From the NCBI RefSeq assembly GCF_012927125.1, contig NZ_JABBFZ010000028.1:1-64000 (forward strand): a stretch of 64,000 nucleotides of DNA, written 5' to 3'. The position numbers were made by a program, and so were the translations under genes. The number at the start of each line of letters is the position of its first letter. The first letter of the stretch is position 1. Below, piece after piece: positions 10,301 through 19,873 of this stretch. The notes beneath the pieces were generated by a model. That model searched no databases. It was not told the origin of the DNA and saw only the letters and a program-made list of their open reading frames with translations. This DNA is from Paraburkholderia antibiotica (GTDB taxonomy: Bacteria > Pseudomonadota > Gammaproteobacteria > Burkholderiales > Burkholderiaceae).

Positions 10301-12313
10301 GACCGACAGCATGTACGAACCAGGTTCGTCGAACTGCACCGGGAACGACAGCTTGCCGCCGGCTGCGTTCTTTGCGCCGCCAAGCGTGCCTTCGCCATGC
10401 GTTTGCGATTCGAGCCGCGTCCATTGCCATTTCGTCGGCGCATGCGCGGCGGGATCGACTGCGCCGAGCGGCTGCAGATCGAAGCCGACCGCCTCCTTCG
10501 GCTGCGAGAATGACTTCGCGCTGCTCAACCGGTACGGCGTCGCGCCGCGCGCGATCAGCACCTCGCGCGTCACGCGCACCTTGTACGCGGCGCCATCCTG
10601 CGCGAACAGCGTCAGCGCATAGCGGCTCGGTTCCTGCGCGGCCGGCAGCGTGAGGCTCGCGTTGCCGTCGCTGTCGGTCTTCAGCTCCTGCTGTTCGAGC
10701 TTGACCGGAAAGAGCCCCGCGTAACGCAATTCGCCGTCGACGATCGTCACCTTCTGCGCGCGCAGCGTGACCGAAATCCGGCTGTCACGCACCGGCTTGC
10801 CGTCCGGATAGCGCAACTGGATCTTGCCCTTCAGCGGCTCGCCGGTCGCGTAGTCGGCCTTGTCCATCGCGAGGTTCACGTCGAAGTGCGGCTTCACGTA
10901 TTCGGCGACGCGAAACGCGCTGCCGTACACGTCACCGCGATAGTCGAAGCGCAGCGTGTAGCCGCCGGCGGTCGCGGCCGACGGCAGCGTGAACGCGGTG
11001 TCCCCGCCGGTATCGGACGCGAAATGCACGCTGCGGGCCGCGACCGGCGCGCCGTTCGGATCGAGCACGTCGAGTTTGAGATCGGCGGCGGCCGGCGCGG
11101 ACGATTGCGTCGCGTTCTCGAAGGTCCGGCCGATGAACTTCACCTGCACCGTGTCGCCCGGCCGGTACATCGGCCGATCGGTGACCGCATAGATCTTGGT
11201 GTTGTAGATCTCGCTGTCGTAATAGAAATTCTCGGAGACGAACACGCCGCCCTGCGGATCGACGCCGAGCACATAGCTGCGCTCGGGGCTTACGTGCTGC
11301 AGCAGCAGTGCGCCGTCGCCGCCGGTCGAGCCGCTTTGCAGCACGCCGACGCCGTCGGTCCAGCTGATGTCCGTGTTCGCGACCGGCTTGCCGTTGTCGC
11401 GCCGCGCGGTCCACACCAGCATGCCGGCCGAGGCCGCCTTCACGACCGCGACCGTGTCCGACACGAACAGCAGCGTATGCGCGCGATAGTTGCCGATCAC
11501 CGCCTCGACCAGATAGAGGCCCGGCGGCAGCTTGCCAAGTGGAATCATCACGTTGCCGGAACTCGGGTCGATGAAATTGCTGCTACTGCCTTCGAGATTC
11601 ACGCCCTTCGGCGGCGCAATCACCTTCGCGTCCCAGATCGGATAGCGGAAGCGCGCGACCACGTCGTAGCCCTTCAACGGCGCGAACGACGAGCGCGGCT
11701 CGAACTGCGTCGGCTTGCCCGGCTGCTCGCCGAGCCTGAATTGCGGCGCGGCCTCGGTGACCTTGCTGCGCGTCGCGAACGACAGCACGCGCTGCCACGC
11801 GCGGCGCGCTTCGGTCAGCCAGCGGTCCCACAGATAGGCGAGCGTATTCGCGAGCCCTTCGCCCTGATAGTTCGGCGCGACATTCAGCCGATGCAGATTC
11901 TTCTGCGCCTTCAGAAACTCGAGCGGCTTCGCCACACGATACACGACGATGTCCGCGCCGCCATACGGCGCCAGCGCGTCCTTGAAATCGCGGCCCGGCG
12001 CTTCGAGCCGCACCTGCGCGAGCTGATCGCTGCCGAAGCTCGCGTCGGACAACAGAAAGAACGGCTGGCCGTCGACTTTCTGCGCGCTGTAGTTGCTCGG
12101 CGGCGCCGTTTGCAGAGTCGGGTTCGCGGCGATGCTGGTGTCGGCGGCGTTGTCGGAGGCGGCATCGTCGGCACGGGCGGACGACGTGAAGGCGAACATG
12201 AAGGCGAGCGCGAGCGTCAGCATCGCGAACAGCGCGACAAAACGGCACAACGCGCGGCACAACGCGCGGCACGACGCGCGACCGAACGCGCTGCGTTTGA
12301 TGGATCGGATCAT
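7382..12313 (-). CDS. yfaS: YfaS-like bacterial alpha-2-macroglobulin with thioester motif
   Basis: A bacterial alpha-2-macroglobulin, thought to trap proteases in the periplasm by conformational change and covalent thioester capture. The 1643-residue protein starts with a signal peptide (hydrophobic run near residues 20-42, cleavage around SARA/DD). MG-type beta-domains follow, then a bait-like region and an alpha-helical domain with the thioester signature YGCAEQ; the reactive Cys is residue 1110 and its Gln partner 1113. The ATG at 12313 overlaps the yfaT stop as ATGA, so translation is coupled; a longer in-frame extension to 12727 is a shadow of yfaT. An Ala/Gly/Ser-rich stretch around 8150-8600 (GAGAGAG-like) interrupts the late helical part and may be a flexible linker. 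Close relatives are E. coli YfaS and Pseudomonas MagD. Confidence 0.95.
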   Translation of the reverse strand: MIRSIKRSAFGRASCRALCRALCRFVALFAMLTLALAFMFAFTSSARADDAASDNAADTSIAANPTLQTAPPSNYSAQKVDGQPFFLLSDASFGSDQLAQVRLEAPGRDFKDALAPYGGADIVVYRVAKPLEFLKAQKNLHRLNVAPNYQGEGLANTLAYLWDRWLTEARRAWQRVLSFATRSKVTEAAPQFRLGEQPGKPTQFEPRSSFAPLKGYDVVARFRYPIWDAKVIAPPKGVNLEGSSSNFIDPSSGNVMIPLGKLPPGLYLVEAVIGNYRAHTLLFVSDTVAVVKAASAGMLVWTARRDNGKPVANTDISWTDGVGVLQSGSTGGDGALLLQHVSPERSYVLGVDPQGGVFVSENFYYDSEIYNTKIYAVTDRPMYRPGDTVQVKFIGRTFENATQSSAPAAADLKLDVLDPNGAPVAARSVHFASDTGGDTAFTLPSAATAGGYTLRFDYRGDVYGSAFRVAEYVKPHFDVNLAMDKADYATGEPLKGKIQLRYPDGKPVRDSRISVTLRAQKVTIVDGELRYAGLFPVKLEQQELKTDSDGNASLTLPAAQEPSRYALTLFAQDGAAYKVRVTREVLIARGATPYRLSSAKSFSQPKEAVGFDLQPLGAVDPAAHAPTKWQWTRLESQTHGEGTLGGAKNAAGGKLSFPVQFDEPGSYMLSVKDDQGNLLAATSHWVAGDGLKAVPGSVEIVFDRASYSIGDTAEALITFPLPVDDALLTLERDSVERRALLSAGGDWLQLQRVAPSQWKARIKVDAGFAPNMTFSVLYVHGGESVFQNAGIVVAQPRIELNVKSDKPVYGPGDTVTLNFDSTLGGKPEAANLTVSVVDEMVYVLQPEIAPDLADFFYHPRRNNVRTSSSLSFITYDLARAPLKGAPGGPQRANYNERGVKVLERPRRDEQDTAAWQANLKTDANGHATMSFRMPDSLARWRITVRAAAPDGMVGQRTAYVRSDKALYLKWSGPAHFRADDQPAIDVIAFNQTDVDMDAQWVVNGGGLALNQKVTLKRGANYLRLPGGALKAGVIDATLRAGGKDVDRLQTTIRLDANGWLDLRQNTVALDGTGKLDLPADAQDVSVRFVGNAASQFLRVADDLIDYPYGCAEQTSSRLIPLALAHDAVGRGDNANAAEGLEALLRNQRQRLALLAGVNGAFGWWGDTTGGSALITAYAYYADWLASRSLGISLPADNWQHALDVYRDAGAKEPLLHRALALWLLQQMGLPVATPVTGVAEDLQGDAAALAASSASASAVAGKGGGAGASATATATARGNAYGAADSIVFAQADSPRGKQMATLLVASLARTTNASLPAGFEASVSAARAALANDPAPLVQSLLFMTGAGAGAGAGSAEAGNAPTDPAALLAKSSAAFPTIDRALTLLWLRKALGGDAAASVNATASALPTLQGAGWVRATTPTGAPLYRWNGAALPVTLDAAAPRTDVSALVSYRSHTSEDSRLNITIARRLYKLEPVAAASTSAADPKKASDAASQLGRATFSARLVKPGDAIDSNALYVDEVTLTPRSGNAYHYGLLDVPLPPGGDVEATSWGVSIDGLPGAKDGSGPQPFQRAASYEMGELAYHQPVPLLDRPVTLRQLVRFSLPGTFALPPARYFRMYQPDAKAFEGGRSDRMTAWRIQ

Positions 12314-13149
12314 GGTGTCAGAAAGCTCAAACGGAACACGCCAACGAAATTCGGATTGCCGTCGCGCGGCTGCCAGCGGGAATCTTTCCATTGCATCAGC
12401 TCGGAGACGGCGAGCGCGCGCAGACCGGTATCGGTCGGCGTCACGGTGCCGGTGTGATAGGCGATATAGCGGTCCAGCCAGATCATCAGATGCTGGTCGT
12501 CGCCCTGATCGAAGAACAGCAGGTCGCCGGGCAGCGCCTGGTTGATGTCTTGCGCGATGAAGCGGCTGTTGCGCTGGACCAGCGCGATCGCCGACGCGTA
12601 CGCACCGGTCGAACCGTCGAGCTGGGTCCAGCGGTTCGCGATCGAGCGCTGCGCCGCCGACAGTTGCAGCTCGGGCGGCATGCTGCTCGCGTCCGCGAGA
12701 CCGCTCATGCCGTTCGCGCGCAGCCATTTGCCGTCGTGCGGCTTCAGCGTTTCACCGACCGCGAAGCGCACGAGGCCCGCGCAATCGCGCTGGGTCCAGC
12801 GCGGCGTCGGGCCGCGCCGCAATTGCTGATCGACGATGCGCGCGAACCACGCGCGAAACGCGGCCGATTGCTGCGGCGTGAAGGCGTCGGGATCGGCTGC
12901 GGCGGAGGTGCCGGTCAGTGCGCGCGCGAACGGCGCGGTGCCGGCGAGCGCGAACAGCGACGCCGCGCGCGCGAGACACAAACGGCGGCCGGCGTTGGGT
13001 GGCGAAGCAGAGGTAGTCGCAAGTGGGAACGCAGGCGGAGCGGCGCTTGCCCTCCGTGCGAAATTCGACATCGCGCGCCCGAACCCGCGGCCGCGAACCG
13101 GCAACGTATGCGGCCGCGCCGGCGCATCGTTGGGGAAAAAACGGCGCAC
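12310..13149 (-). CDS. yfaT: YfaT-like DUF1175 protein, NlpC/P60-like cysteine hydrolase candidate
   Basis: Belongs to DUF1175 (YfaT/MagE-like), a small exported protein of the macroglobulin operon. In the 279-residue frame, RDCAGLVRF places a Cys at 123 and PGDLLFF followed by QHLMIW places a His at 220. This order and spacing is that of NlpC/P60 peptidoglycan hydrolases (DCSG...GDL...HVGIY), so a papain-like fold is a reasonable inference. The amino end has [16 protein letters not shown] (about 55-70), an export signal with a twin-arginine look. The start is GTG at 13149, two bases after the yfaA stop, with GGGGA upstream; ATG at 13071 is an alternative. Overlaps yfaS by ATGA. Confidence 0.85.
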   Translation of the reverse strand: MRRFFPNDAPARPHTLPVRGRGFGRAMSNFARRASAAPPAFPLATTSASPPNAGRRLCLARAASLFALAGTAPFARALTGTSAAADPDAFTPQQSAAFRAWFARIVDQQLRRGPTPRWTQRDCAGLVRFAVGETLKPHDGKWLRANGMSGLADASSMPPELQLSAAQRSIANRWTQLDGSTGAYASAIALVQRNSRFIAQDINQALPGDLLFFDQGDDQHLMIWLDRYIAYHTGTVTPTDTGLRALAVSELMQWKDSRWQPRDGNPNFVGVFRLSFLTP

Positions 13150-13150
13150 G

Positions 13151-14983
13151 TCAGTCGTCCCCGGCGCCGGGTTGATCGGGCGCCCGCAGTCCGTCGGAAC
13201 CGCTCAGCGCGCCTGCCACGCCCTCCGTGGAGCCGGCTGCCCGCTGCGCACGTTCGAACCACCACTCCACCGGCACCCAGCCCGTCGAGCTCGGCAGGTT
13301 CTGCGGCAGCGTCAGCGACACCGGCGGATAGTGCGCGAGCGCATGCAGCTTCGGCACCAGGTGCGTGCGCGCCGCGTTGCGGAACACGGCTTCCTGATCG
13401 GCCGGCAACGCCGCGCCCGCCTCGCGTTCGATCAGCGCGGCGGCCGACGACGGCGTCAGCGTCAGAATCGTGCGCGGCAGCCGCTCGGGCGCGAGCGTGT
13501 CGGCGAGCGCCGGATAGCGCTTGCCGAGCACCGCGAGCGTATCGTCGACGAGCCCGCCGTCCGGCGAAAAGATCAGATAGTCGTGCGCGAGCGCGAGCGT
13601 CACCGGGAAATAGCGCTCCGCCGATAACTCCGTGGCGAACGACGCCTTGCTGGCGAGCGCGGTACCCGAGCGCGCGCTGACCGGGCGCTGCCACACGGTG
13701 ACGTCGGTGCCCTGCTGATGCATCGTGACCGGCAACCGCCGATAGCCCGCGGTCATGCCGTCGTGCAGCGCGGCCTTCGCTTCGTACGCGCCGATGCTGT
13801 CACTGAAGGTCTTGCCGAGCGTGGTCTTCAGCGCCGCGCTCGCGGTCGCGTCGAGCGGCTTCACGCGCGCGACGAACACCGGCGCGAGCAGCGTCGACTT
13901 CGCGTACCAGCAGACCGCCGCCGGTCCCGCCAGTTGCTCGCCGAGCGCGGCCGCGCCCTGCGCGCCGCCATCGATAATCTTCGCGAGCAGCGCCGACGCG
14001 TCGTGCCAGTCAGCCGGCAAGCTCGCGCACGCGGCTGGCCGCGCCGGCAGCGCGTGCCACAGGTCCGTGCTGTTCCATTGCTGCGGCAGTTTGCCGGGAT
14101 CGATCAGCGCCCAGGTTTTCCAGCTCGCGGCGGCGTTGGCGTTCGGTGCGGAAGCGGTTGTTGAATCGGTGGCGAAGTCGAAGCGCAACGCGTCGATGCC
14201 AGAGAAGAAGGCCTGATAACCGAACGACAGATAATTTGCCGAGATCACCAGGCGATGCCCCTTCACCGCGTCGCCGGCGGCGTCGAGCCGATATGCGCGC
14301 GCCGCGTCGTCGCGGCCCGACGACAGCATGTCGGCCACCGCATCGGCACGCTCGCCGAGCACCGCGCCCTTGTCGTCGAGCAGCACGCCCGGCGCGGACA
14401 GCACGACGAGGCGCTCGTCCTTCGCGACGAACAGCAGCGTGCGGCCGACCGCGAGCTTCAGCGCGTACACCGGCACGTCGCCCGGCAGCTTCGCGACCTG
14501 ACTCAGCTGCGTGTCGCTCGTGGCGACGTTGCCAAGCCCTTGCAGCAGCTTCGCGAGTCCATTGCGATGGATCGACAGCAGCCAGTAGCCGAGCCGGCCG
14601 TCGGGCGAACGCCACAGCAGCACGTGCGCGGGTTCGTCGAAGACGCGGCGCACCAGTTCGTCGCGCCAGTCGAGCTCATGCTCGAACGCGAGACGCCGCA
14701 GCGCGCCTTCGGCGGACAGCCGCGTCGTATCGGTTTCGTAGTAGTCGACGAAGTCTTGCGTCAGCACGTCGCGCAACAGCGGCACGCGCACGATGTCGCG
14801 CGGCAGACGCGATAGCGCTTCGCTGTCGATCACCGCATCGGGATGATGAATATCGAGGACGATCGCGCCGTTCTCCACGGCCTTGCGATGCCCGAACGGA
14901 CGCCACACCGCCTGCACGATCACGCCGGCCACTATCAGAAGACCGACACTCAGGATTGCCATCTTTTTTCGCGACATCTTCAT
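13151..14983 (-). CDS. yfaA: YfaA-like DUF2138 membrane-anchored protein
   Basis: First gene of the macroglobulin operon, equivalent to E. coli YfaA and Pseudomonas MagA (DUF2138). The 610-residue protein has one amino-terminal transmembrane anchor (about residues 8-26, [16 protein letters not shown]) and a large periplasmic portion. That portion contains the family's [23 protein letters not shown] segment (split here: LPRDIVRVP at about 60 and DFVDYYE at about 77). No catalytic motif is evident; in Pseudomonas the equivalent is reported as a partner of the macroglobulin. The start ATG at 14983 is preceded by a weak AGAAGAAG. Its 443-base upstream region must hold the operon promoter. Confidence 0.88.
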   Translation of the reverse strand: MKMSRKKMAILSVGLLIVAGVIVQAVWRPFGHRKAVENGAIVLDIHHPDAVIDSEALSRLPRDIVRVPLLRDVLTQDFVDYYETDTTRLSAEGALRRLAFEHELDWRDELVRRVFDEPAHVLLWRSPDGRLGYWLLSIHRNGLAKLLQGLGNVATSDTQLSQVAKLPGDVPVYALKLAVGRTLLFVAKDERLVVLSAPGVLLDDKGAVLGERADAVADMLSSGRDDAARAYRLDAAGDAVKGHRLVISANYLSFGYQAFFSGIDALRFDFATDSTTASAPNANAAASWKTWALIDPGKLPQQWNSTDLWHALPARPAACASLPADWHDASALLAKIIDGGAQGAAALGEQLAGPAAVCWYAKSTLLAPVFVARVKPLDATASAALKTTLGKTFSDSIGAYEAKAALHDGMTAGYRRLPVTMHQQGTDVTVWQRPVSARSGTALASKASFATELSAERYFPVTLALAHDYLIFSPDGGLVDDTLAVLGKRYPALADTLAPERLPRTILTLTPSSAAALIEREAGAALPADQEAVFRNAARTHLVPKLHALAHYPPVSLTLPQNLPSSTGWVPVEWWFERAQRAAGSTEGVAGALSGSDGLRAPDQPGAGDD

Positions 14984-15426
14984 CTGATTTCTTCTTCTGT
15001 TCGATGCGACGGAATTAATACCGATGACGAGCCAGAATTAACGCGGGCGCCACCGGGTATTGAAGGCGCGATGATAACCGATATTTTTCTGCCAAAACCA
15101 GCAAGGACTGGCATTTAACAGTCAGCCATTTTTGTCGATCAATTAGGAATGGGAATGGGTTTGAAAAACCGGTTTAACGGTGTTTCACCCATGGATTTCA
15201 GGTGGTATTTATCGGAAAAAACCTGATGCGAAAGGCCTAGACATTCAGACGGATTATTGCTGGACGTAGTGCACAGACAGCCTGGTCAACCACTCATCGC
15301 CGCCCATTTTTTCAAATTTTCTTGACTTTCTGCATGGGTATAAAAAAACCCGGCTGCGTCATACGCTCGCCGGGTTATTCATGCACATTAGCTACCAGCT
15401 TAACGGGAATAAGGTTTTATTTTCCC
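14984..15426. other. Intergenic region: promoter side of yfa operon and end of aminotransferase unit
   Basis: No gene is recognised. The right part holds the intrinsic terminator at 15342-15376. The left 350 bases, AT-richer than the neighbours, should contain the promoter of the macroglobulin operon, but I could not single out a convincing -35/-10 pair. Confidence 0.55.
15342..15376 (-). terminator. Intrinsic terminator after the aminotransferase gene
   Basis: On the minus strand AACCCGGC (15376-15369) pairs with GCCGGGTT (15354-15347) around a 14-base loop and is followed by seven T residues (A run at 15342-15348 on the plus strand). It lies about 50 bases after the aminotransferase stop. 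Confidence 0.9.
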
Positions 15427-16626
15427 TCAAGAAAACTGTTCGAGCGCGCACTTCATTTTCCGAACGCCCGTTTCAATATCGACGACGCCCGGCGCGGCGA
15501 ACGACAGACGCAACGCCGCCGTATCGACATCGTCCTTATAAAACGCGACGCCCGGCACGAACATCACGTTCTGTTCGATACAGAGGCGCAGATACGCGGA
15601 CGCGTCGCGCCCCGACTTCAGCCGCGCCCACACGAACATGCCGCCGGCCGGCCGATGAAACGCGAGCTCATGCGCGAGATGCGCGTCGAGCGCATCGCAC
15701 AGCGCGCGGCATTTCGCGGCGTACGCATCGACGATACGCGGCAGATGCCGCTCCAGCGCACCGCTCGCGAGGTATTCGGCGGCGATCGCCTGGGTCCACG
15801 GTGAGCTGCACAGGTCGACGGTCTGTTTGGCGATCACGCAGCGACGCACGATCTCCGCATGCGCGACCATCCAGCCAACCCGCAAACCCGGCGCGACGAT
15901 CTTCGACAGACTCGAAAAATGCACGACCCAGTCGCGCGAACCGGGCACCTGTTCGCTCAACGCGAGCAGCGACGGCAGCGCCGCGCCGTCGAAACGCAGA
16001 TCGCCATACGGGTCGTCCTCGACGATCACGAAGCGATAACGCGCCGCCAGTTTCAGCAGCGCAAGACGGCGTTCGAGCGACAAGGTCGCGCCGGTCGGAT
16101 TCGCGAAGGTTGGCACCGTGTACAGCAGCTTCGGCGCGCGCGGCAGCGTGCCCGCTTCGAGCCGCGCGGCGAGCTTCGCCACGTCGAGACCGTGTTCGTC
16201 GACGGGCACCGTCACCACGTCGGCCTGTTGCAACTTCAACGCCGCCAACGTGGCCGGATACGCGGGCTGCTCGACCAGCACCACGTCGCCCGGCGCGACC
16301 ATCACGCGCAGCAGGAGATCGAAGCCCTGTTGCGAGCCGGTCGTCACCAGCAGATCGGCGGGCGAACAGGGCGTGCCGCGTCGCGCCATCAGGTGCGCGA
16401 GTTGTTCCTTGAGGATCGCGAGGCCGTCGGTCGGGCCGTATTGCAGACACAGCGTCGGCTGTTGCGACGCGCGCGCCGCCGCCGCGTCGAGCCCTTCACG
16501 ATCGAACAGATCGCTCGCCGGATAGCCGCCGGCAAACGAAATCATGCCGGGCTGTGCGAGGTATTTGAACAGCTCGCGAATCGGCGAGCCGGTTGGCGCT
16601 TCGAAAGCAGGATTGAACGAGAACAT
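15427..16626 (-). CDS. PLP-dependent aminotransferase, 2-aminoadipate transaminase-like
   Basis: Fold-type I aminotransferase of the class I/II, MocR-catalytic-domain/LysN-like group (399 residues). It shows the family hallmarks: FAGGYPASDLF near 32, YGPTDG near 104, NPTG near 176, DDPYG near 205 and the PLP lysine in SSLSK near 237, followed by PGLRVGW. In this neighbourhood, next to an AmaB-type aldehyde dehydrogenase and an FAD amine oxidase, the best guess is transamination of 2-aminoadipate to 2-oxoadipate in lysine/pipecolate catabolism (the role of AmaC in Pseudomonas). That substrate is inferred from context. It lies 160 bases after the oxidase gene and ends in a strong terminator. 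Confidence 0.85.
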   Translation of the reverse strand: MFSFNPAFEAPTGSPIRELFKYLAQPGMISFAGGYPASDLFDREGLDAAAARASQQPTLCLQYGPTDGLAILKEQLAHLMARRGTPCSPADLLVTTGSQQGFDLLLRVMVAPGDVVLVEQPAYPATLAALKLQQADVVTVPVDEHGLDVAKLAARLEAGTLPRAPKLLYTVPTFANPTGATLSLERRLALLKLAARYRFVIVEDDPYGDLRFDGAALPSLLALSEQVPGSRDWVVHFSSLSKIVAPGLRVGWMVAHAEIVRRCVIAKQTVDLCSSPWTQAIAAEYLASGALERHLPRIVDAYAAKCRALCDALDAHLAHELAFHRPAGGMFVWARLKSGRDASAYLRLCIEQNVMFVPGVAFYKDDVDTAALRLSFAAPGVVDIETGVRKMKCALEQFS

Positions 16627-16786
16627 GGTAAGGGCCGCCGGTTGGATGCGTGGAGTCCGCGTGGAGTCGATAGGTCGGCGTCGATTGTGGCTATCGGCGG
16701 AAGCAGCGGCAAACGATATCTACGCACCAGGTAGTGCGTTTTCCGCATGACCTACTCGCGCGTTGCAACACACGCCACGCGCGCCG

Positions 16787-17971
16787 CTACACCACGTTCT
16801 TCTCGACGATCGGCCGGTTCTCGAGCACGCGCGCAAAGCTCAGCGAAGCGAGGTCGAGCGTCGTATAACGGCCATGCAGGATCAGTTCGCTGATGCCGCG
16901 TCCGGTGGCCGGCCCCTGCTGCAAACCGTGGCCGCTGAAGCCGTTCGCGAACAGACAGTTCTCGACGTCCGGATGAGGGCCGATGATCGCGTTCTGATCG
17001 AGCACGTTGTACTCGTAGTAGCCGGACCAGCAGTTCTGCACGCGTAGCGCCTCGAATTGCGGCACGCGGTTCGCGAGCGTCGGCCAGATCACATCGTCGA
17101 ACAGCGCGTGATCGACTTCGTCAAGCGGCAGGTCGTCGGGGTCGTTGTCGGCCGCGGGCGAGGTGCCGCAGATATACGAATGGCCCTCGGGCCGGAAGTA
17201 CACGCCGCTCGGATCGATCAGCAGCGGGCAGCGTTCCAGCCGCGCGGGCGACGTCACGTTGAAGATGCTGCGGCGTCGCGCATACACCGGCAGGTCGATG
17301 CCGAGCATCTGCGCGATCCTGCGCGACCACGCGCCGGCCGCATTCACGACGACGTCGCATGCATAGGTCTCGCCGTCGGCGGTTTGCACCTGCGTGACGC
17401 GGCGGCCGTCGCGCTGCAACGCGGTCACATCCGCGGCGACGTAGCGCGCGCCGAGCGCCTGCGCTTTCTTGCGCAACGCCTGCACGAGACCGTAGCCGTC
17501 GAACCAGCCCTCGCCGCTTTCGCCGTAGGCGCCGGCAATCAGGTCATCGGTATTGAGCCACGGGAAGCGCGCTTGCAGACCGTGCGTGTCGAGCAGGCGG
17601 ATGTCCGCACCGAGGCTTTTTTGCAGCGCGTGATTTTCGCGCAGCGTCGTCTCGCCCGCGGGCGTCGCGAGAAACAGATAGCCGCCTTCGTGCAGATCAA
17701 TCGAAGGACGCGTGCCGTCGACTTCGAGCCGCTCGCCGATCGAGCGCAAGAACTCGATGCCGTACAGCGACATCTGAACGGAAAGCGGCGTGGAAAACTG
17801 CTGCCGGATCGATGCCGCCGACAATGCCGACGACGAGTGCGCATAAGTCGGATCGCGCTCGATCACCGTGACGCCGACTGTCGGATCGGACAGCCGCAAG
17901 AAATACGCAATCGAACTGCCGATCACCCCACCGCCGACGATCACGACTTTCGAACTCACGTCTTGCTCCAC
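16787..17971 (-). CDS. amaA: FAD-dependent amine oxidoreductase, L-pipecolate oxidase candidate
   Basis: DAO/sarcosine-oxidase-type flavoprotein of 394 residues. The amino-terminal Rossmann motif VVIVGGGVIGSSIAYFL (about 8-24) binds FAD, and the carboxyl end has NGFSGHGLQQGPATGR, the family's second flavin-binding stretch. Such enzymes oxidise secondary or primary amines of amino acids. Placement between a piperideine-6-carboxylate dehydrogenase (AmaB) and an aminoadipate-type transaminase suggests L-pipecolate to piperideine-6-carboxylate, i.e. AmaA. The start is GTG at 17971; a second GTG at 17959 is possible. It lies 204 bases downstream of amaB, with an 8-bp inverted repeat in between. 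Confidence 0.78.
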   Translation of the reverse strand: MEQDVSSKVVIVGGGVIGSSIAYFLRLSDPTVGVTVIERDPTYAHSSSALSAASIRQQFSTPLSVQMSLYGIEFLRSIGERLEVDGTRPSIDLHEGGYLFLATPAGETTLRENHALQKSLGADIRLLDTHGLQARFPWLNTDDLIAGAYGESGEGWFDGYGLVQALRKKAQALGARYVAADVTALQRDGRRVTQVQTADGETYACDVVVNAAGAWSRRIAQMLGIDLPVYARRRSIFNVTSPARLERCPLLIDPSGVYFRPEGHSYICGTSPAADNDPDDLPLDEVDHALFDDVIWPTLANRVPQFEALRVQNCWSGYYEYNVLDQNAIIGPHPDVENCLFANGFSGHGLQQGPATGRGISELILHGRYTTLDLASLSFARVLENRPIVEKNVV

Positions 17972-18093
17972 GAGTCACGCGGCCGCGCCGGCATGCCGGG
18001 CGGCCTGAACGGATTGCAGTCAAAAGCGTGCGAGGCGCACGCGTCACGGTAGCGGCGAGGGCGGTGCATCGAGGTCGCGCTGACATCGCGCGA

Positions 18094-18118
18094 TTGCATC
18101 GTTTCCGCTTCGATGCAA
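18094..18118. repeat. 8-bp inverted repeat between amaB and amaA
   Basis: TTGCATCG (18094-18101) and CGATGCAA (18111-18118) flank a nine-base loop. It lies 57 bases after the amaB stop and 123 bases before the amaA start. It could be an intercistronic mRNA hairpin or an operator for a second promoter. Confidence 0.45.
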
Positions 18119-18175
18119 CGCGCCGCCATGCCTCGCCGCCGCGACCCGCCACTTCACACACTTCACACTCGACGC

Positions 18176-19675
18176 TCAGCCGAGGTTGAAGTCGATCCCC
18201 TGCGCGAGCGGCAGCGCCGACGAGTAGTTCACCGTGTTGGTCGCGCGGCGCATATAGGCCTTCCATGCGTCCGAGCCCGACTCGCGCCCGCCGCCGGTTT
18301 CCTTCTCGCCGCCGAACGCACCGCCGATCTCCGCGCCGCTCGGCCCGATATTGACGTTGGCGATCCCGCAGTCGCTACCCGATGCGGACAGGAAGCGCTC
18401 CGCTTCACGCAGGTCAGTCGTGAACACGCACGACGACAGACCGTGATGCGCGGCGTTGTTCGCTTCGACCGCGTCGGCGAAATCGCTGTAGCGCAGCACG
18501 TACAGGATCGGCGCGAAGGTTTCCTTCAGCACGACCGCCGTTTGCGACGGCATCTCGACGATCGCCGGGCGCACATAGTGGCCACCCTCGTAACCCTTCA
18601 CGTCGACGCGTTCGCCGCCGAACACCTTGCCGCCCTCGGCCTTCGCCTGCTGCAGCGCTTCCTGCATGCGGTCGAACGATTGACGGTCGATCAGCGGTCC
18701 CATCAGCGTGCCCTTTTCGAGCGGATTGCCGATCGGCACACGGCTATACAGCTGCTTCAGACGCTCGACGGTCTTCTCGTACACGCTGTCGTGCACGAAC
18801 AGACGCCGCAGCGTGGTGCAGCGCTGACCGGCCGTGCCGACCGCCGAGAACAGGATGCCGCGCAGCGCGAGTTCATGGTCCGCCGTTTGCGTGACGATGC
18901 CTGCGTTGTTGCCGCCGAGTTCCAGCAACGAGCGGCCGAAGCGCTTCGCCACTTCGACGCCGACCTTGCGGCCCATTTCCGTGCTGCCGGTCGCACTGAC
19001 GATCGACGCGCGCGGATCGGCCACCAGCTTTTCGCCGACGTCACGCCCGCCGTTGATCAGCGCGGTCAGGCCGGCCGGCGCATCGCCGAATTCCTTCAGC
19101 ACGTCGCCGAGAATCTTGTTGACCGCGACCGCCGACAGCGGCGTCTTCTCCGACGGCTTCCAGATCACCGCGTTGCCGCACACCAGCGCGAGCGCCGCGT
19201 TCCACGACCACACCGCAACCGGGAAATTGAACGCCGAGATCACGACGCAGGTGCCCATCGGATGCCAGCTCTCGGCCATCCGGTGGCCGGGGCGTTCGGA
19301 CGCGATCGTCAGACCATACAGTTGACGCGACAGACCGACCGCGAAATCGCAGATGTCGATCATTTCCTGCACTTCGCCCATCCCTTCCTGCAGGATCTTG
19401 CCGGTCTCCAGCGACACGAGGCTGCCAAGCGCGTGCTTCTGTTCGCGCAGACGGTTGCCGAGCAGCCGCACCAGCTCGCCGCGACGCGGCGCCGGCACGT
19501 TGCGCCAGGTGGCGAACGCCTCCTTGGCCTGCGCGAGCGCCGTATCGACCTCGGCCACGGTGTTGCTGGCCACACGGCCGATAAGCTCGCCGCTGACCGG
19601 CGAATGAACCGCGATGTCGCCGGCTTGCGCGGCTTGAGCAATGCCGAGATCGGCGAGGATGGTGGACACGTCCAT
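18176..19675 (-). CDS. amaB: ALDH7-type dehydrogenase, L-piperidine-6-carboxylate dehydrogenase AmaB
   Basis: NAD(P)-dependent aldehyde dehydrogenase of 499 residues in the antiquitin/ALDH7 branch. It oxidises 2-aminoadipate semialdehyde (the open form of piperideine-6-carboxylate) to 2-aminoadipate. Diagnostic segments are ISAFNFPVAVWSWN and WKPSEKTPL for cofactor binding, LLELGGNNA with the general-base Glu, GTAGQRCTTLRR with the catalytic Cys, and the ALDH7 tail TNTVNYSSALPLAQG. The start at 19675 has AAGGGG upstream; the longer frame to 19801 is not supported. First gene of a likely amaB-amaA-aminotransferase unit. I do not read it as the missing sulfolactaldehyde dehydrogenase of the sulfoquinovose locus, because the ALDH7 signature is too specific. 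Confidence 0.9.
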   Translation of the reverse strand: MDVSTILADLGIAQAAQAGDIAVHSPVSGELIGRVASNTVAEVDTALAQAKEAFATWRNVPAPRRGELVRLLGNRLREQKHALGSLVSLETGKILQEGMGEVQEMIDICDFAVGLSRQLYGLTIASERPGHRMAESWHPMGTCVVISAFNFPVAVWSWNAALALVCGNAVIWKPSEKTPLSAVAVNKILGDVLKEFGDAPAGLTALINGGRDVGEKLVADPRASIVSATGSTEMGRKVGVEVAKRFGRSLLELGGNNAGIVTQTADHELALRGILFSAVGTAGQRCTTLRRLFVHDSVYEKTVERLKQLYSRVPIGNPLEKGTLMGPLIDRQSFDRMQEALQQAKAEGGKVFGGERVDVKGYEGGHYVRPAIVEMPSQTAVVLKETFAPILYVLRYSDFADAVEANNAAHHGLSSCVFTTDLREAERFLSASGSDCGIANVNIGPSGAEIGGAFGGEKETGGGRESGSDAWKAYMRRATNTVNYSSALPLAQGIDFNLG

Positions 19676-19832
19676 TTGAACCCCTTTAATTTCCGATACG
19701 AAACAAGAGTAAGTTCGGAAACTATACACGCGGGTTTTTACCGCGGCAAGAAGGTTCGAAACGGGTAAAACGCGGGTTGACAGCGGCGCCCGAGTTTCCA
19801 TAAGGAAACATCGGGGCGTGAGGAGGAATGCA

Positions 19833-19859
19833 CGGCGGCCCGCCGCGAGCGGGTCGCCG
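19833..19859 (-). terminator. GC-rich hairpin after the porin, possible terminator
   Basis: CGGCGGCCCGC and GCGGGTCGCCG (19849-19859) form an 11-base stem with one mismatch and a short loop. It lies about 15 bases past the porin stop on the minus strand. There is no T tract, so function is tentative. Confidence 0.4.
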
Positions 19860-19873
19860 CTGTGTGCTGGCGC

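Noticed and set aside
7511-12457. Long plus-strand frames opposite yfaS
   Set aside because: Arg/His/Ala-rich translations without domains; they are shadows of the alpha-2-macroglobulin gene.
18176-19675. Aldehyde dehydrogenase as the sulfolactaldehyde dehydrogenase of the sulfo-ED route
   Set aside because: The ALDH7-specific tail (NTVNYSSALPLAQG) and pairing with the FAD oxidase favour AmaB; a porin gene separates it from the sulfoquinovose operon.
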